Positions 1-9,791 of a DNA stretch of 64,000 nt are shown here, piece after piece. Source of the stretch: Diaphorobacter ruginosibacter (lineage in GTDB: Bacteria; Pseudomonadota; Gammaproteobacteria; Burkholderiales; Burkholderiaceae_C); contig NZ_CP060714.1 of the NCBI RefSeq assembly GCF_014395975.1, positions 2,604,001 to 2,668,000 on the forward strand, written 5' to 3'. The notes beneath the pieces are model-generated. The model worked only from the letters and a program-made list of their open reading frames with translations. It did no database searches and was not told where the DNA came from. Numbering within the stretch: position 1 is the stretch's first letter; each line of letters begins with the position of its first letter. The translations under genes were made by a program, and so were the position numbers.

Positions 1-416
<416 letters not shown>

Positions 417-606
417 GGGGCGGGGTCCGTGGGAGGCCGGGCATTGTAGGCCCTGGGCGGCAATTGCGCTTTTCGGGGTGCAGGTGCCCTTTCACGCTGT
501 GGGCTCACCTGCGGCAGGATTTCCCAATGACGAAGCGGGCGCAAGGCCCGCTTTCTTCACATTCCAGATGCCAATCCCTAGGGAACCGGTGCACCTGCCG
601 GCTATG

Positions 607-816
607 TCACCACTCGCCCAGCGAGCGGACGACCTGGTCCAGATCGGCCGGCGGCTCGATGTAGGCCGAACGCAGCAATTGTCCATTGCGCAGGCGCACG
701 GGCGCCGGCAAGGGCTGGGAGTGTGTCACCGGCTGGATCTCACTGGCGAGCCACAATCCGGCTGCATCGTGCGACACGACGTAGTCAGTGGGAACGGTGA
801 TATAGCTTGGCGACAT
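607..816 (-). CDS. Small hypothetical protein (69 aa)
   Basis: A 69-codon frame starts at an ATG (814-816) preceded at good distance by GAGAGGAG, a strong ribosome binding site, and ends in TGA. No signal peptide, membrane segment or known domain was recognised. The sequence is moderately hydrophobic with a central Pro-rich stretch and an acidic C-terminus (PPADLDQVVRSLGEW). It lies alone between ygiQ and azurin on the same strand and is separated from azurin by an apparent terminator, so it is probably its own transcript. The same frame is open further upstream, but that extension has no ribosome site. Its reality rests on the Shine-Dalgarno and plausible composition only. Confidence 0.5.
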   Translation of the reverse strand: MSPSYITVPTDYVVSHDAAGLWLASEIQPVTHSQPLPAPVRLRNGQLLRSAYIEPPADLDQVVRSLGEW

Positions 817-990
817 GGCAACTCCTCTCGATTGCGGGATGGACGGCGGGGAAAAACTCCTTGGTGGGTGGAAGGTGCCTGGTTGCCCGGCCCCACGATG
901 GGCAGAGCTCGGGATGGCCAAAGCAGTTCCTATGTATATCAACGCGCCAGTAGTCAATTTGGCTGACAGGAAAACGACAGTTTTCGCACG

Positions 991-1025
991 GAAAAAGTAA
1001 GACGGCGTAACCAGATGGCTACGCC
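991..1025 (-). terminator. Rho-independent terminator downstream of azurin
   Basis: Read on the minus strand, a stem with arms GGCGTA/TACGCC (1004-1025) is followed by a T-rich run (complement of 991-1000). It lies about 60 bases after the azurin stop codon, the right place and orientation to end that transcript. Confidence 0.6.
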
Positions 1026-1085
1026 GCCCAATGAACTGCGCGGCCCCGTGGGCAGCAATGCCACCACAGGCCGCGTCGGTGCGGG

Positions 1086-1559
1086 CTACTTCGCGAGCGT
1101 CAAGGCACCCTTCATGATGCCCGAGTGACCAGGGAACGAGCAGAAGAACGTGTAGTCCTCGCCGGCCTTGAGCTTGCCAACGGCGAACGTGACGGAGTCG
1201 CTCTCGCCGCCGCCAATGACCTTGGTGTGTGCGATCACGCGGGCATCCGCCGGCTTCAGGTAGTCCTTGTCGATGCCCGCGGCAATGCCGTCGTTGGCGA
1301 TGCCCTGCATGTCGGCCGTTCGGGACAGCACCCAGTTGTGGCCCATGGCGCTCTTGGGCATCTTGCCCACGTGCTTGAGCTTGACCGTGAACTGCTTGCA
1401 CGCCGCGGGAACGCTGATGGCCTTGGTGTTGAACTGCATGGCGTCGTTGCTCTCGATCTCGGCGCTGCAATTGGGCGCCGCGAACGCGGGCGCGGCCAGG
1501 CATGCGGCCGTCGACACGAAGGCAGCAGCGATCAATTTCAGGAAAGAAGGTTTTTTCAT
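1086..1559 (-). CDS. azu: Azurin (blue copper protein)
   Basis: Periplasmic type 1 copper protein that shuttles electrons to cytochrome oxidases, nitrite reductase or peroxidases. The 157-residue product has a signal peptide (MKK start, hydrophobic core, cleavage after PAFA near residue 27). The copper ligands are visible: Gly-His in MGHNW (His74), Cys140 in FFCSFPGH, His145 and the axial Met149. The two structural cysteines of azurin (Cys31 and Cys54) are also present. Length and motif spacing fit azurin rather than plastocyanin or pseudoazurin. An alternative ATG five codons upstream (to 1574) is in frame, but the MKK start gives the better signal peptide. An FNR-type box upstream suggests induction at low oxygen. 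Confidence 0.95.
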   Translation of the reverse strand: MKKPSFLKLIAAAFVSTAACLAAPAFAAPNCSAEIESNDAMQFNTKAISVPAACKQFTVKLKHVGKMPKSAMGHNWVLSRTADMQGIANDGIAAGIDKDYLKPADARVIAHTKVIGGGESDSVTFAVGKLKAGEDYTFFCSFPGHSGIMKGALTLAK

Positions 1560-1623
1560 GGTGTGCTCACTCATTGGCTGGTAGATGACAGGTGCATGCT
1601 AGGGGTTGACCCTGGGTTAGCCT

Positions 1624-1637
1624 TTGATACTCATCAA
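1624..1637. promoter_or_regulatory. FNR/ANR-type box upstream of azurin
   Basis: TTGAT-ACTC-ATCAA matches the FNR/ANR consensus (TTGAT-N4-ATCAA) exactly. Its centre is about 71 bases upstream of the azurin ATG, compatible with activation from about -41.5 if transcription starts near 1589. Two copies of TCAATTGAC flank it on the yigZ side. Anaerobic control of azurin by ANR is known in Pseudomonas; here it is inferred from the site alone. Confidence 0.65.
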
Positions 1638-1737
1638 TTGACTACTCCTCAATTGACCGTGGATCAACCTGCGCGGGCCGGAAACCGCCCTTAGGACCGG
1701 CGGGAGCGGCCACAGCTCGGGTAAGCTCACATGTGAC

Positions 1738-2343
1738 ATGCCCCACACCCTGAAATCAGCCGTCCACAGCGAACTCATCATCAAGAAAAGCCGTTTCATC
1801 GGCTGCGTGCAACCGATGGCCGACCGCGCCAGTGCCCAGGCCGTGGTCGACGCGCTGCGCCTGCAGCATCCCGGGGCAGCCCATGTCTGCTGGGCACTGC
1901 TGGCGGGCGGACAGTCGGCCGCCGTGGATGACGGCGAGCCCAGTGGCACGGCTGGCAGGCCGATGCTCGACGTGCTGCGGCACCAGGACCTGGAGGGTGT
2001 GCTCGCCACCGTCGTGCGCTATTTCGGCGGCGTGAAACTGGGTGCTGGCGGGCTGGTGCGCGCCTACACCGACAGCATCGCGCAAGCGCTGCTGCAGGCC
2101 GAGAAGGTGGAGCGCCGCGTGATGGTCGAGCTTGAATGCACCCTGCCCTACGCGCAGGAAGGCCTGCTGCGCCGCGAGATCGACAGCGCGGGCGCGCAAC
2201 TCGTCGACGTCGCGCACGCAAGCCAGGTGGTCGCCCGCGTGCAGATGCCGCAATCCGATGCCACCGCCTTCATGGCCCGGCTGAACGACCTGACCCAGGG
2301 CCGCATCGGCTGGTTGAACGACGGATCGAACCCCGCGCGATGA
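1738..2343 (+). CDS. yigZ: YigZ/IMPACT family protein
   Basis: A 201-residue protein of the UPF0029/IMPACT family. The N-terminal domain carries family blocks KKSRFIGCV, DDGEPSGTAGRPML and VVRYFGGVKLGAGGLVRAYTD; the C-terminal half resembles the ferredoxin-like second domain (DUF1949). Eukaryotic IMPACT regulates GCN2; the bacterial role is uncertain, with nucleic-acid binding suggested by structure. The start at 1738 lacks an obvious ribosome site but begins directly before the conserved SxLIIKKSRF region. It is divergent from azurin. Confidence 0.9.
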   Translation: MPHTLKSAVHSELIIKKSRFIGCVQPMADRASAQAVVDALRLQHPGAAHVCWALLAGGQSAAVDDGEPSGTAGRPMLDVLRHQDLEGVLATVVRYFGGVKLGAGGLVRAYTDSIAQALLQAEKVERRVMVELECTLPYAQEGLLRREIDSAGAQLVDVAHASQVVARVQMPQSDATAFMARLNDLTQGRIGWLNDGSNPAR

Positions 2344-2459
2344 CGTGGAGGTGACCCCATCCTGGCAGCCTGTGTGCGGGGCCGCAGCCTACAGCGCCCG
2401 GCAAGCGACTGTCCGACACTTGGGATGCAGGAACTTTCACTCCCCCACCTCCACAGCAC

Positions 2460-3884
<1,425 letters not shown>

Positions 3885-3891
3885 AGATTCA

Positions 3892-3925
3892 AAATATACT
3901 CTTTTCAATGAAAAAGAGTATATTT
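3892..3925. promoter_or_regulatory. Perfect inverted repeat: probable HipB operator/promoter
   Basis: Two 14-base arms (AAATATACTCTTTT and AAAAGAGTATATTT) match perfectly around a 6-base centre. They sit between the upstream oxidoreductase stop and the antitoxin start, in an AT-rich island. The left arm contains TATACT, which could act as a -10 element. HipB-type antitoxins are known to bind such palindromes and repress their own operon; that role is inferred here. Confidence 0.65.
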
Positions 3926-3931
3926 AGCATC

Positions 3932-4231
3932 ATGACTGATGCTTTGATTCAATCACTGGTAGCTGCGCGCAAGGCGCAGAAGATGACCCAGGCCGAGCTC
4001 GCCGAGCAGGCCGGGCTCTCCCGCATGGCGGTGCAGCGCACCGAGACCGGCGATGTCGATCCGCGCCATTCCACGCTGGCCGAGATGGCGCGGGTGCTGG
4101 GGCTACAGATGATGGCCGTGCCGGCCGATCTGGTCCCGGCGTTGCAGGCGTTCGTGCAGTCTGGCGGCAAGTTCCTCGGCCAGCCGGCAGGTGCCGACGC
4201 TCCGCCTTCCATCGTGGACAGCCTGCGCTGA
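3932..4231 (+). CDS. hipB: HipB-like antitoxin (XRE-family DNA-binding protein)
   Basis: A 99-residue protein with a Cro/C1-type helix-turn-helix: QKMTQAELAEQAGLSRMAVQRTETG, followed by the usual DPRHSTLAEMARVLGL helix. It precedes a HipA kinase by 27 bases, the standard order of a hipBA type II toxin-antitoxin operon. The frame opens further upstream (Met codons at 3866 and 3908), but those starts would place the inverted-repeat operator inside the coding region, so the ATG at 3932 is preferred. No good ribosome site is seen before it; it may be translated from a short or leaderless transcript. Expected role: neutralise HipA and repress the operon. Confidence 0.85.
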   Translation: MTDALIQSLVAARKAQKMTQAELAEQAGLSRMAVQRTETGDVDPRHSTLAEMARVLGLQMMAVPADLVPALQAFVQSGGKFLGQPAGADAPPSIVDSLR

Positions 4232-4258
4232 CCCCTGCTTCAGCGAAAGCCCGCTGCC

Positions 4259-5572
4259 ATGTCCACCTCCATCCGCTACCTTCGCCTGTACATGCACCTG
4301 CCCGCAGCGCTGGGGGGCGGCCGGCGGGCGATCGGCTATCTTTCCCAGTATGGCGACATCCTGCGTGTCTCGTTCGAGCGCGACTACATCGCGGATGCCG
4401 ACCGCCCCACGCTTTCGCTGAGCTACCGCGGTGCGAACGAGCGCGACACCGAGAGCATTCTTTCGTCGGCACGCGACGCGCGGCTGGTGCGCACCGACGG
4501 GCGCTGGCCGGTGTATTTTCAGAACCTGCTGCCCGAGGGCCATAACCGCGAGAGGCTGGCGCACGAGCGCGGCTGCTCGCCCGATGACGAATTCGAGCTG
4601 CTGGCGGCCGCCGGGCACGATCTGATGGGAGCGCTCGAGGTCGAGCCCATCCCGCCGCAGGAAGACATTCCGGAGGTCGTGCGCTACTGGCACACCACGC
4701 AGGGGCTTGACGTGCTGGAGCCGGGCTTTGTCGAGTCCCCGGTGGCCGACGCCGCGTCGTTGCCCGGCATCGTCACGAAGTTCAGTGCCGTGCAGGACGG
4801 TCGCCGCTACACGGTGCACCGGCGTGGCGCAGCGGGCAGCGTGATCCTGAAGCTGCCCACCACGCAGCACCCGGATCTCGTGGCCAACGAATTCACCTGC
4901 TATCGGCTCTGCCAGGCGCTCGGACTGCAGACGGCCGACGCCAGCATCGTTTCGCGCGAGCAAGCCGAATTGCCCGAGCATGTCCCGTTCGAAGAGATCC
5001 TGGCCGTGCAGCGCTTCGACCACCTGCCCGATGGCACGCGTGTTCACATGGAGGAGTTCAACCAGGCGCTGGGCTATGCTCCGCGCCACAAGTACGGCAA
5101 GGGCCTGAAGCAGGACTGGCCCACGATGCTGCGCGTGCTTGACCGCCTGAGCCCCCAGCCGGTGCAGGACACGCGCGAGTTCCTCGCGCGCACAGTGGCG
5201 GCGATCCTGATGGGCAACACCGATGCGCATCTCAAGAACTGGGCGCTGATCTACCCCGACGGCCGCCAGCCTCGGCTGGCACCGGTCTATGACTGCGTGT
5301 GCGTCGCCGCATTCTTCGAGGGAACGTCGGCCCAGCAATATGCCGTGAACAAGGCCATCGACCACACCATGGTGCGGCTCGGCTGGGACGACCTGCAGGC
5401 GCTCATCCAGTCGGCCGGACTGCTGCGGGCCTCCCGCCATATCGCGCTGCTCAAGGAGCTGGTCACCAGGGCCCGGGCCGAATGGCCCGCGCTGCTGCGC
5501 GATGCACCGCCCGCCATGCGCTCCACCGTGCTGGCGCGGCTGGCGGACGGCGTTGCGATTGCAGCCGGTTGA
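4259..5572 (+). CDS. hipA: HipA-like serine/threonine kinase toxin
   Basis: A 437-residue HipA-family protein. The N-terminal subdomain carries the pattern VYFQNLLPEGHNRE. The kinase core shows the ATP-contact lysine in SVILKLP (about residue 198), the catalytic loop GNTDAHLKN (Asp322, Asn327) and the metal-binding Asp345 in PVYD, so it looks catalytically intact. In E. coli HipA phosphorylates glutamyl-tRNA synthetase and induces dormancy; the target here is unknown. It follows hipB closely and is probably co-transcribed and repressed through the upstream palindrome. Confidence 0.88.
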   Translation: MSTSIRYLRLYMHLPAALGGGRRAIGYLSQYGDILRVSFERDYIADADRPTLSLSYRGANERDTESILSSARDARLVRTDGRWPVYFQNLLPEGHNRERLAHERGCSPDDEFELLAAAGHDLMGALEVEPIPPQEDIPEVVRYWHTTQGLDVLEPGFVESPVADAASLPGIVTKFSAVQDGRRYTVHRRGAAGSVILKLPTTQHPDLVANEFTCYRLCQALGLQTADASIVSREQAELPEHVPFEEILAVQRFDHLPDGTRVHMEEFNQALGYAPRHKYGKGLKQDWPTMLRVLDRLSPQPVQDTREFLARTVAAILMGNTDAHLKNWALIYPDGRQPRLAPVYDCVCVAAFFEGTSAQQYAVNKAIDHTMVRLGWDDLQALIQSAGLLRASRHIALLKELVTRARAEWPALLRDAPPAMRSTVLARLADGVAIAAG

Positions 5573-5715
5573 ACCCGCGAGACCCATGAAACCCGTGAGA
5601 AATAGCTACACCTGTAACGCGCAACTTCTCACAATCACGCTCATCCCTCGCTAAACTCGGATGCCACAACCATCCACCTTCCGCATCTCAAGCCAGCAAA
5701 GGGATTGAATCGGCC

Positions 5716-6327
5716 ATGCACATCTGGGACTATGCACCGGACGCACTCGAAGTCAGCGTCAGCGAATTGATCGTCACCACCGCCGACCAGGGCGATATCC
5801 TGGTGGACGACACCGTCAGGCAGGTACTCCATGACCTGCGCCAGAACCTGAACATGGACGTGATCTTCATCTCGGAGATCCGCGACGGCAAGCGCATGTT
5901 CAAGCATGTCGACAGCAAGCCTGGCTGCAACCTGATCACCACGGGCGGCGGTTCGCGGCTGGAAGAATCGTTCTGCCAATGCGTGCTGGAGGGGCGCCTG
6001 CCCAAGCTGGTCCACGATGCGGAGACGCTGCGCCAAAGCGCCAAGCTGCCGGACACGCCATTTCGCGTCGGCGCACACATCAGCGCGCCCATCGTGCTAG
6101 CGGATGGCCACGTCTATGGCACGCTGTGCACCTTCAGCGTCGCGGCCGATCCCTCGCTGACCCAGAAGGATCTGCAGAAGCTGGAATGCGTAGCCCGCGT
6201 CGCAGCCAAGCGCATCGACACACGCCTTCATGCGGCACGGGAGGAAGCCATCGCCGGCTGGGAGCTGCAGCCGATAGCGCACAACGACAGCAAGAGGGAC
6301 TGGAGCGACAAGCTCGGCCGCAAGTGA
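5716..6327 (+). CDS. GAF-domain protein
   Basis: A 203-residue cytoplasmic protein with one GAF domain over most of its length: an N-terminal helix (DTVRQVLHDLRQNLNMDVIFISEI), a central SFCQCVLEGRLPKLVHDA segment and the strand pair VGAHISAPIVLADGHVYGTLCTFS. This GAF type is common in front of EAL/GGDEF or kinase domains, but no output domain follows. It may act as a stand-alone small-molecule or redox sensor. The two close cysteines (CQC) could be redox active; that is speculation. AAGGGA lies 11 bases before the ATG. Confidence 0.75.
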   Translation: MHIWDYAPDALEVSVSELIVTTADQGDILVDDTVRQVLHDLRQNLNMDVIFISEIRDGKRMFKHVDSKPGCNLITTGGGSRLEESFCQCVLEGRLPKLVHDAETLRQSAKLPDTPFRVGAHISAPIVLADGHVYGTLCTFSVAADPSLTQKDLQKLECVARVAAKRIDTRLHAAREEAIAGWELQPIAHNDSKRDWSDKLGRK

Positions 6328-6357
6328 TCCGAAGGCGCGCCACCGCGCGCATCGGGA

Positions 6358-6690
6358 TCAATGTCCGGACGTCTTGGAAAACAGCTGGATGACCACGACG
6401 CCCAGCACGATCAGGGCCATGCCTGCCATGGCCGCGAAGTCGAGCTTCTGCCCTTGCAGCAGCCACGCGGCCAGAGAGATCAGGACAATGCCCACGCCCG
6501 ACCAGATGGCGTACACGACGCCCGTCGGTATGGTCTTCATGACCTGCGACAGCAGGTAGAACGATACGCAGTAACCCAGAATGGACAGGGCACTGGGCAC
6601 GAGACGTTCGAAGCCGTTGGATGCCTTGAGTGCCGTCGTGGCAAAGACCTCGGCCACGATGGCCCCACCGAGCATGAGAAAAGCGTACAT
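6358..6690 (-). CDS. emrE: EmrE-like small multidrug resistance transporter
   Basis: A 110-residue inner-membrane protein with four hydrophobic segments, the size of EmrE. The essential membrane-embedded Glu14 is in GGAIVAEVFATT, and the TM3 signature PTGVVYAIWSGVGIVLISL is almost that of EmrE, including the conserved Trp. EmrE acts as a proton-coupled antiporter of quaternary cations and is an antiparallel dimer. The frame opens 16 codons earlier, but the Met at 6690 aligns exactly with EmrE. It converges with the GAF gene. Confidence 0.93.
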   Translation of the reverse strand: MYAFLMLGGAIVAEVFATTALKASNGFERLVPSALSILGYCVSFYLLSQVMKTIPTGVVYAIWSGVGIVLISLAAWLLQGQKLDFAAMAGMALIVLGVVVIQLFSKTSGH

Positions 6691-6795
6691 AGGAATGTGA
6701 GGGTAACCGCCCCGGCAGGACGCCGAAGCCCGAGGCAAGCCTACCGGAATTCACAAGCCACGGGGCGGCACCGGCAATAGGCGCAAGCGCACCTT

Positions 6796-6958
6796 GGGAC
6801 CCTCTGCACGAATCAGATCGACGCATGCCAGCGCGGTCTCGGGCGGTCTGCGGCGTTGAAAATCCTCGCGATAGCTACGGCTATCCCTGCGGTTTTCGCC
6901 TTGCAGCCCATCCCGATCCGCACTAGCTGCTTGTCGATCGATTCGTGCAGAGGGTCCC
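6796..6958. repeat. Long imperfect palindrome (about 160 bp) between emrE and the FAH gene
   Basis: The outer arms GGGACCCTCTGCACGAATC and GATTCGTGCAGAGGGTCCC are perfect complements. The similarity continues inwards with mismatches and one indel to a centre at about 6877 (GATAGC-TACG-GCTATC). A transcript in either direction could fold into one long hairpin. This is typical of mobile palindromic intergenic repeats (REP/MITE-like); no transposase is present. Confidence 0.75.
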
Positions 6959-6977
6959 TTGCGCGCCCGCTCCTTCT

Positions 6978-7844
6978 TCATCCCGCCTGCACGCACCTCA
7001 GCCGCTGCTCCCCGAGGCCCGTGATCCCCAGCCGCATCTCGTCGCCGGCCTTCAGGAACCTGGGCTCGGGCTTGCGGCCCAGTCCCACGCCCGCCGGCGT
7101 GCCCGTCAGCACGATGTCTCCTGCCTCCAGCGTCATGAAGTCGCTGATGTAGGAAAGCACCGAAGGCACATCGAAGATGAAATTCCGGGTGTTTCCGTCC
7201 TGCATGCGCTCTCCATTCACATCCAGCCAGAGTGCCAGCGCATGCGGGTCGCCCACCTCGTCGGCCGTCACCAGCCAGGGGCCGACGGGCGCGAAGGTGT
7301 CGTAGCTCTTGCCCTTGTCCCACTGGCCGCCGCGCTCGATCTGGTAGGCGCGCTCGGACACATCGTTGGCCAGCACATAGCCCGCCACGTGCCGCAGCGC
7401 ATCCTCCTTCTTCACATGCTTGAGGCGCGAGCCGATCACGATGCCAAGCTCCACCTCCCAATCCACCTTCTGTGCGCCGGGAGGAATCTGCACGGCGTCC
7501 TGCGGACCGCTGAGCGTGGTGACGGCCTTCATGAACAGTACCGGCTCCTTCGGCACGGCCATGCCCGCCTCCTCGGCATGGTCGCGGTAGTTCAGGCCCA
7601 CGCAGACGATCTTGCCCACGCCGCCCACCGGGCATCCCAGGCGCACCCCGGACTCCCCCGCATCGACGACATCGACCACGGGCAGGCGCTCCACGTCGAT
7701 GGCCGACAGGGCCGCCAGCGTGCGCGGAGCCAATTGCGCCGGACCGATATCGGGCAGCAGCATCGAGAGATCGCGCACACGGCCCTGCGCGTCCACCACA
7801 CCCGCGCGCTCCGCACCGCGCGCACCATATCTGACCAATTTCAT
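6978..7844 (-). CDS. Fumarylacetoacetate hydrolase-family protein (ureidoglycolate lyase-like)
   Basis: A 288-residue FAH-superfamily enzyme with an N-terminal cap and a C-terminal catalytic domain. Family motifs are VCVGLNYRDHAEE, EPVLFMKA, the metal ligands in DWEVELGIVIG (two acidic residues), GYVLANDVSERAYQ, KSYDTFAPVGPW and IVLTGTPAGVG. Members hydrolyse or decarboxylate 2-oxo acids of aromatic breakdown or act as ureidoglycolate lyase. The substrate here is unknown; the length and GKSYDTFAPVGPW motif resemble proteins usually annotated as ureidoglycolate lyase. It is divergent from the chromate transporter genes. Confidence 0.88.
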   Translation of the reverse strand: MKLVRYGARGAERAGVVDAQGRVRDLSMLLPDIGPAQLAPRTLAALSAIDVERLPVVDVVDAGESGVRLGCPVGGVGKIVCVGLNYRDHAEEAGMAVPKEPVLFMKAVTTLSGPQDAVQIPPGAQKVDWEVELGIVIGSRLKHVKKEDALRHVAGYVLANDVSERAYQIERGGQWDKGKSYDTFAPVGPWLVTADEVGDPHALALWLDVNGERMQDGNTRNFIFDVPSVLSYISDFMTLEAGDIVLTGTPAGVGLGRKPEPRFLKAGDEMRLGITGLGEQRLRCVQAG

Positions 7845-8016
7845 GACGGGACTCCTTCAATGATCCCGCCATGGTATGCGGTGCCGTACGCGGTGCCACC
7901 ATCCCTTCGCCGCTGCAACCATCTCCGAGGCGGATGCCCGCATCTCGTTCGGCGATGGCTGGGGACCGTGCGGGGCGCGTCGCTGGCGGTACCATCGACA
8001 GCTCAAACTCAGCACC

Positions 8017-8646
8017 ATGGCCCCTCCAGCAACGCCCACGACCACGCCAGAACCCGCCCCCGAGCGGCCTGCCAACCTCAAGGCGCTGTTCTGGGCCTTC
8101 ACCTGGCTAGCCCTGCAGGGGTTTGGCGGCGTGCTTGCCGTGGTGCAGCGCGAACTCGTGACGCGCCGGCGATGGCTGAGCAACGAGGAGTTCATCGAGG
8201 ACTGGGCAGTCGCCCAGATCCTGCCCGGACCCAACGTGGTGAATCTCTCCATCATGATCGGCGACCGCTATTTCGGCCTGCGTGGAGCAGCCACCGCCGT
8301 GCTTGGCATGCTCGCCATCCCGACCTTTCTCGTGGTCGGGCTGGCGGTGGTCTACCTCCACTTCTCGTCGATCCCGCAGGTGGCCGGGGCATTGCGCGGC
8401 ATGGGGGCCGTGGCGGCGGGCCTGGTGATGGGCGCGGGCCTCCGCTTGACTGGCGCGCTTGCAAGGCATCCCCTGGGGGGCCCGCTGGCCATGGCGTTCG
8501 CCGTGGTCACCTTCATCGCCATGGGCCTGCTGCGCCTGCCGCTCGGCTGGGTCCTGCTGGTGGTCGGCGGCTTCGCCTGCACGCTGACCTGGTTCCGGCT
8601 CGGGCTCGCCGCGGCATCGACCCTCCACGGGGAGCCGCGCCCATGA
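8017..8646 (+). CDS. chrA1: Chromate transporter family protein, first half
   Basis: A 209-residue membrane protein of the CHR family. The family motif FGGVLAVVQRELV is followed by LSNEEFIEDWAVAQILPGPNVVNLS, with the PGPxxxN hallmark of ChrA domains, then several hydrophobic segments. Full-length ChrA has two such domains; here each is a separate gene. The upstream frame (from 7876) overlaps promoter sequence, so the ATG at 8017 directly before the Pro/Thr-rich leader is preferred. Its stop overlaps the next start (ATGA), indicating translational coupling. Expected role: chromate efflux or anion transport. Confidence 0.88.
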   Translation: MAPPATPTTTPEPAPERPANLKALFWAFTWLALQGFGGVLAVVQRELVTRRRWLSNEEFIEDWAVAQILPGPNVVNLSIMIGDRYFGLRGAATAVLGMLAIPTFLVVGLAVVYLHFSSIPQVAGALRGMGAVAAGLVMGAGLRLTGALARHPLGGPLAMAFAVVTFIAMGLLRLPLGWVLLVVGGFACTLTWFRLGLAAASTLHGEPRP

Positions 8647-9218
8647 CCACCGCAGACTGGCTGCACCTCTTCCTCTACTACCTGCTGCTGTCCCTCATGT
8701 CCGTCGGCGGGGCCATCGCCACGGCGCCGGACATGCACCGCTTCCTGGTGTCCGAACACGGCTGGCTCACCGACCTGCAGTTCAACAACTCCATCGCCAT
8801 TGCCCAATCAGCACCAGGGCCAAACGTACTGTTCGTGGGCCTGTTCGGCTGGAACGTCGGCATGAACGCAGCCGGGAGCGCACCGCACGGCTGGCTGATG
8901 GGCGCGCTCGGACTGGTGGTCTGCATGGTGGGCGTGCTGCTGCCCAGCAGCACCGTCACCTGGCTGACCATACGCTGGGCTCAGCGCCATCGCGAGCGCC
9001 GCGCCGTGCGTGCATTCCGCTTGGGGCTGGCACCGCTGGTCGTGGGACTGATCTGCTCCACCGGCTGGGTGCTCGCCGGATCCAGCGGAGGCATCATGCA
9101 GGCGTGGCCGCTGTGGAGCCTGTCCGCGGTGACCGCGCTCATCGTCTGGCGCACCCGCATTCACCTGCTGTGGTTGCTGGCCGCCGGGGCCGCGCTGGGG
9201 GCCATTGGGCTGGTGTGA
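8643..9218 (+). CDS. chrA2: Chromate transporter family protein, second half
   Basis: A 191-residue membrane protein forming the second CHR domain. It shows LQFNNSIAIAQSAPGPNVLF (PGP hallmark), then about five hydrophobic segments. The ATG overlaps the stop of the preceding gene by four bases, so the two are translated together and probably form a heterodimeric transporter equivalent to a long-chain ChrA. Paired short ChrA proteins are known; whether this pair moves chromate or another oxyanion cannot be told from sequence. Confidence 0.88.
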   Translation: MTTADWLHLFLYYLLLSLMSVGGAIATAPDMHRFLVSEHGWLTDLQFNNSIAIAQSAPGPNVLFVGLFGWNVGMNAAGSAPHGWLMGALGLVVCMVGVLLPSSTVTWLTIRWAQRHRERRAVRAFRLGLAPLVVGLICSTGWVLAGSSGGIMQAWPLWSLSAVTALIVWRTRIHLLWLLAAGAALGAIGLV

Positions 9219-9315
9219 CGGGAATGCGGCGCTGCAGCAGATGTTTGGAACAGGCAGCGGATATGACGGTATCCGAAGCACGAAACACACACTATTCAAG
9301 GAGATCGGACCCGCC

Positions 9316-9765
9316 ATGCCAAACCTTATCTCATCCCTGATCGTCGTCGGCGCCGGCATCAGCGTGGCCCTGCAGCAAGTGCTCAATGCCAGCCTGCGCA
9401 CACAGGTGGGCTCCCCCTGGTGGGCCGGCTTCGTGAGCTATTTCGTCGGGTGCGTCGCCATGCTGGTCGTGGCGCTGATCATGTCCGGCCCCACGCTGTC
9501 GCTGTCCGGACTGACTTCGGCCCCCGGGGCATGGATGTCATGGACCGGCGGCCTGTTCGGTGCAATCTTCATTGCCGTGGTCATCCTGATGATGCCCAAG
9601 CTCGGCGCGGCCTACGTCATCTGCCTGATCGTCGTGGGTCAGATGGTGGGTTCCCTGCTGTTCGATCACTTCGGCATCCTGGGGCTGCAGCAGCAGCCCA
9701 TCACGCTGGTCCGAGCCCTTGGCGGGGTATTGCTGATAGCGGGGGTGCTGCTCGTCAGGGCCTGA
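9316..9765 (+). CDS. DMT-family transporter (YdcZ/DUF606-like)
   Basis: A 149-residue protein with about five hydrophobic segments. The N-terminal ALQQVLNASLRTQVGSPWWAGFVSYFVG block is typical of the DUF606/YdcZ group of the drug/metabolite transporter superfamily, whose members are half-size EamA-like proteins. AAGGAG precedes the ATG at 9316; the frame opens farther upstream without conservation. Substrate unknown. Confidence 0.8.
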   Translation: MPNLISSLIVVGAGISVALQQVLNASLRTQVGSPWWAGFVSYFVGCVAMLVVALIMSGPTLSLSGLTSAPGAWMSWTGGLFGAIFIAVVILMMPKLGAAYVICLIVVGQMVGSLLFDHFGILGLQQQPITLVRALGGVLLIAGVLLVRA

Positions 9766-9791
9766 GCACTGGAAAAGCAACCCCACGTTCC

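Noticed and set aside
607..1503. 298-codon open frame covering azurin and the small gene
   Set aside because: Only its last 69 codons have a ribosome site; the rest is antisense or out-of-frame to azurin.
6751..6981. Open frame of about 76 codons on the minus strand, its ATG overlapping the FAH stop (ATGA)
   Set aside because: Most of it lies in the long palindrome; no conserved protein features, Arg-rich composition typical of repeat DNA.
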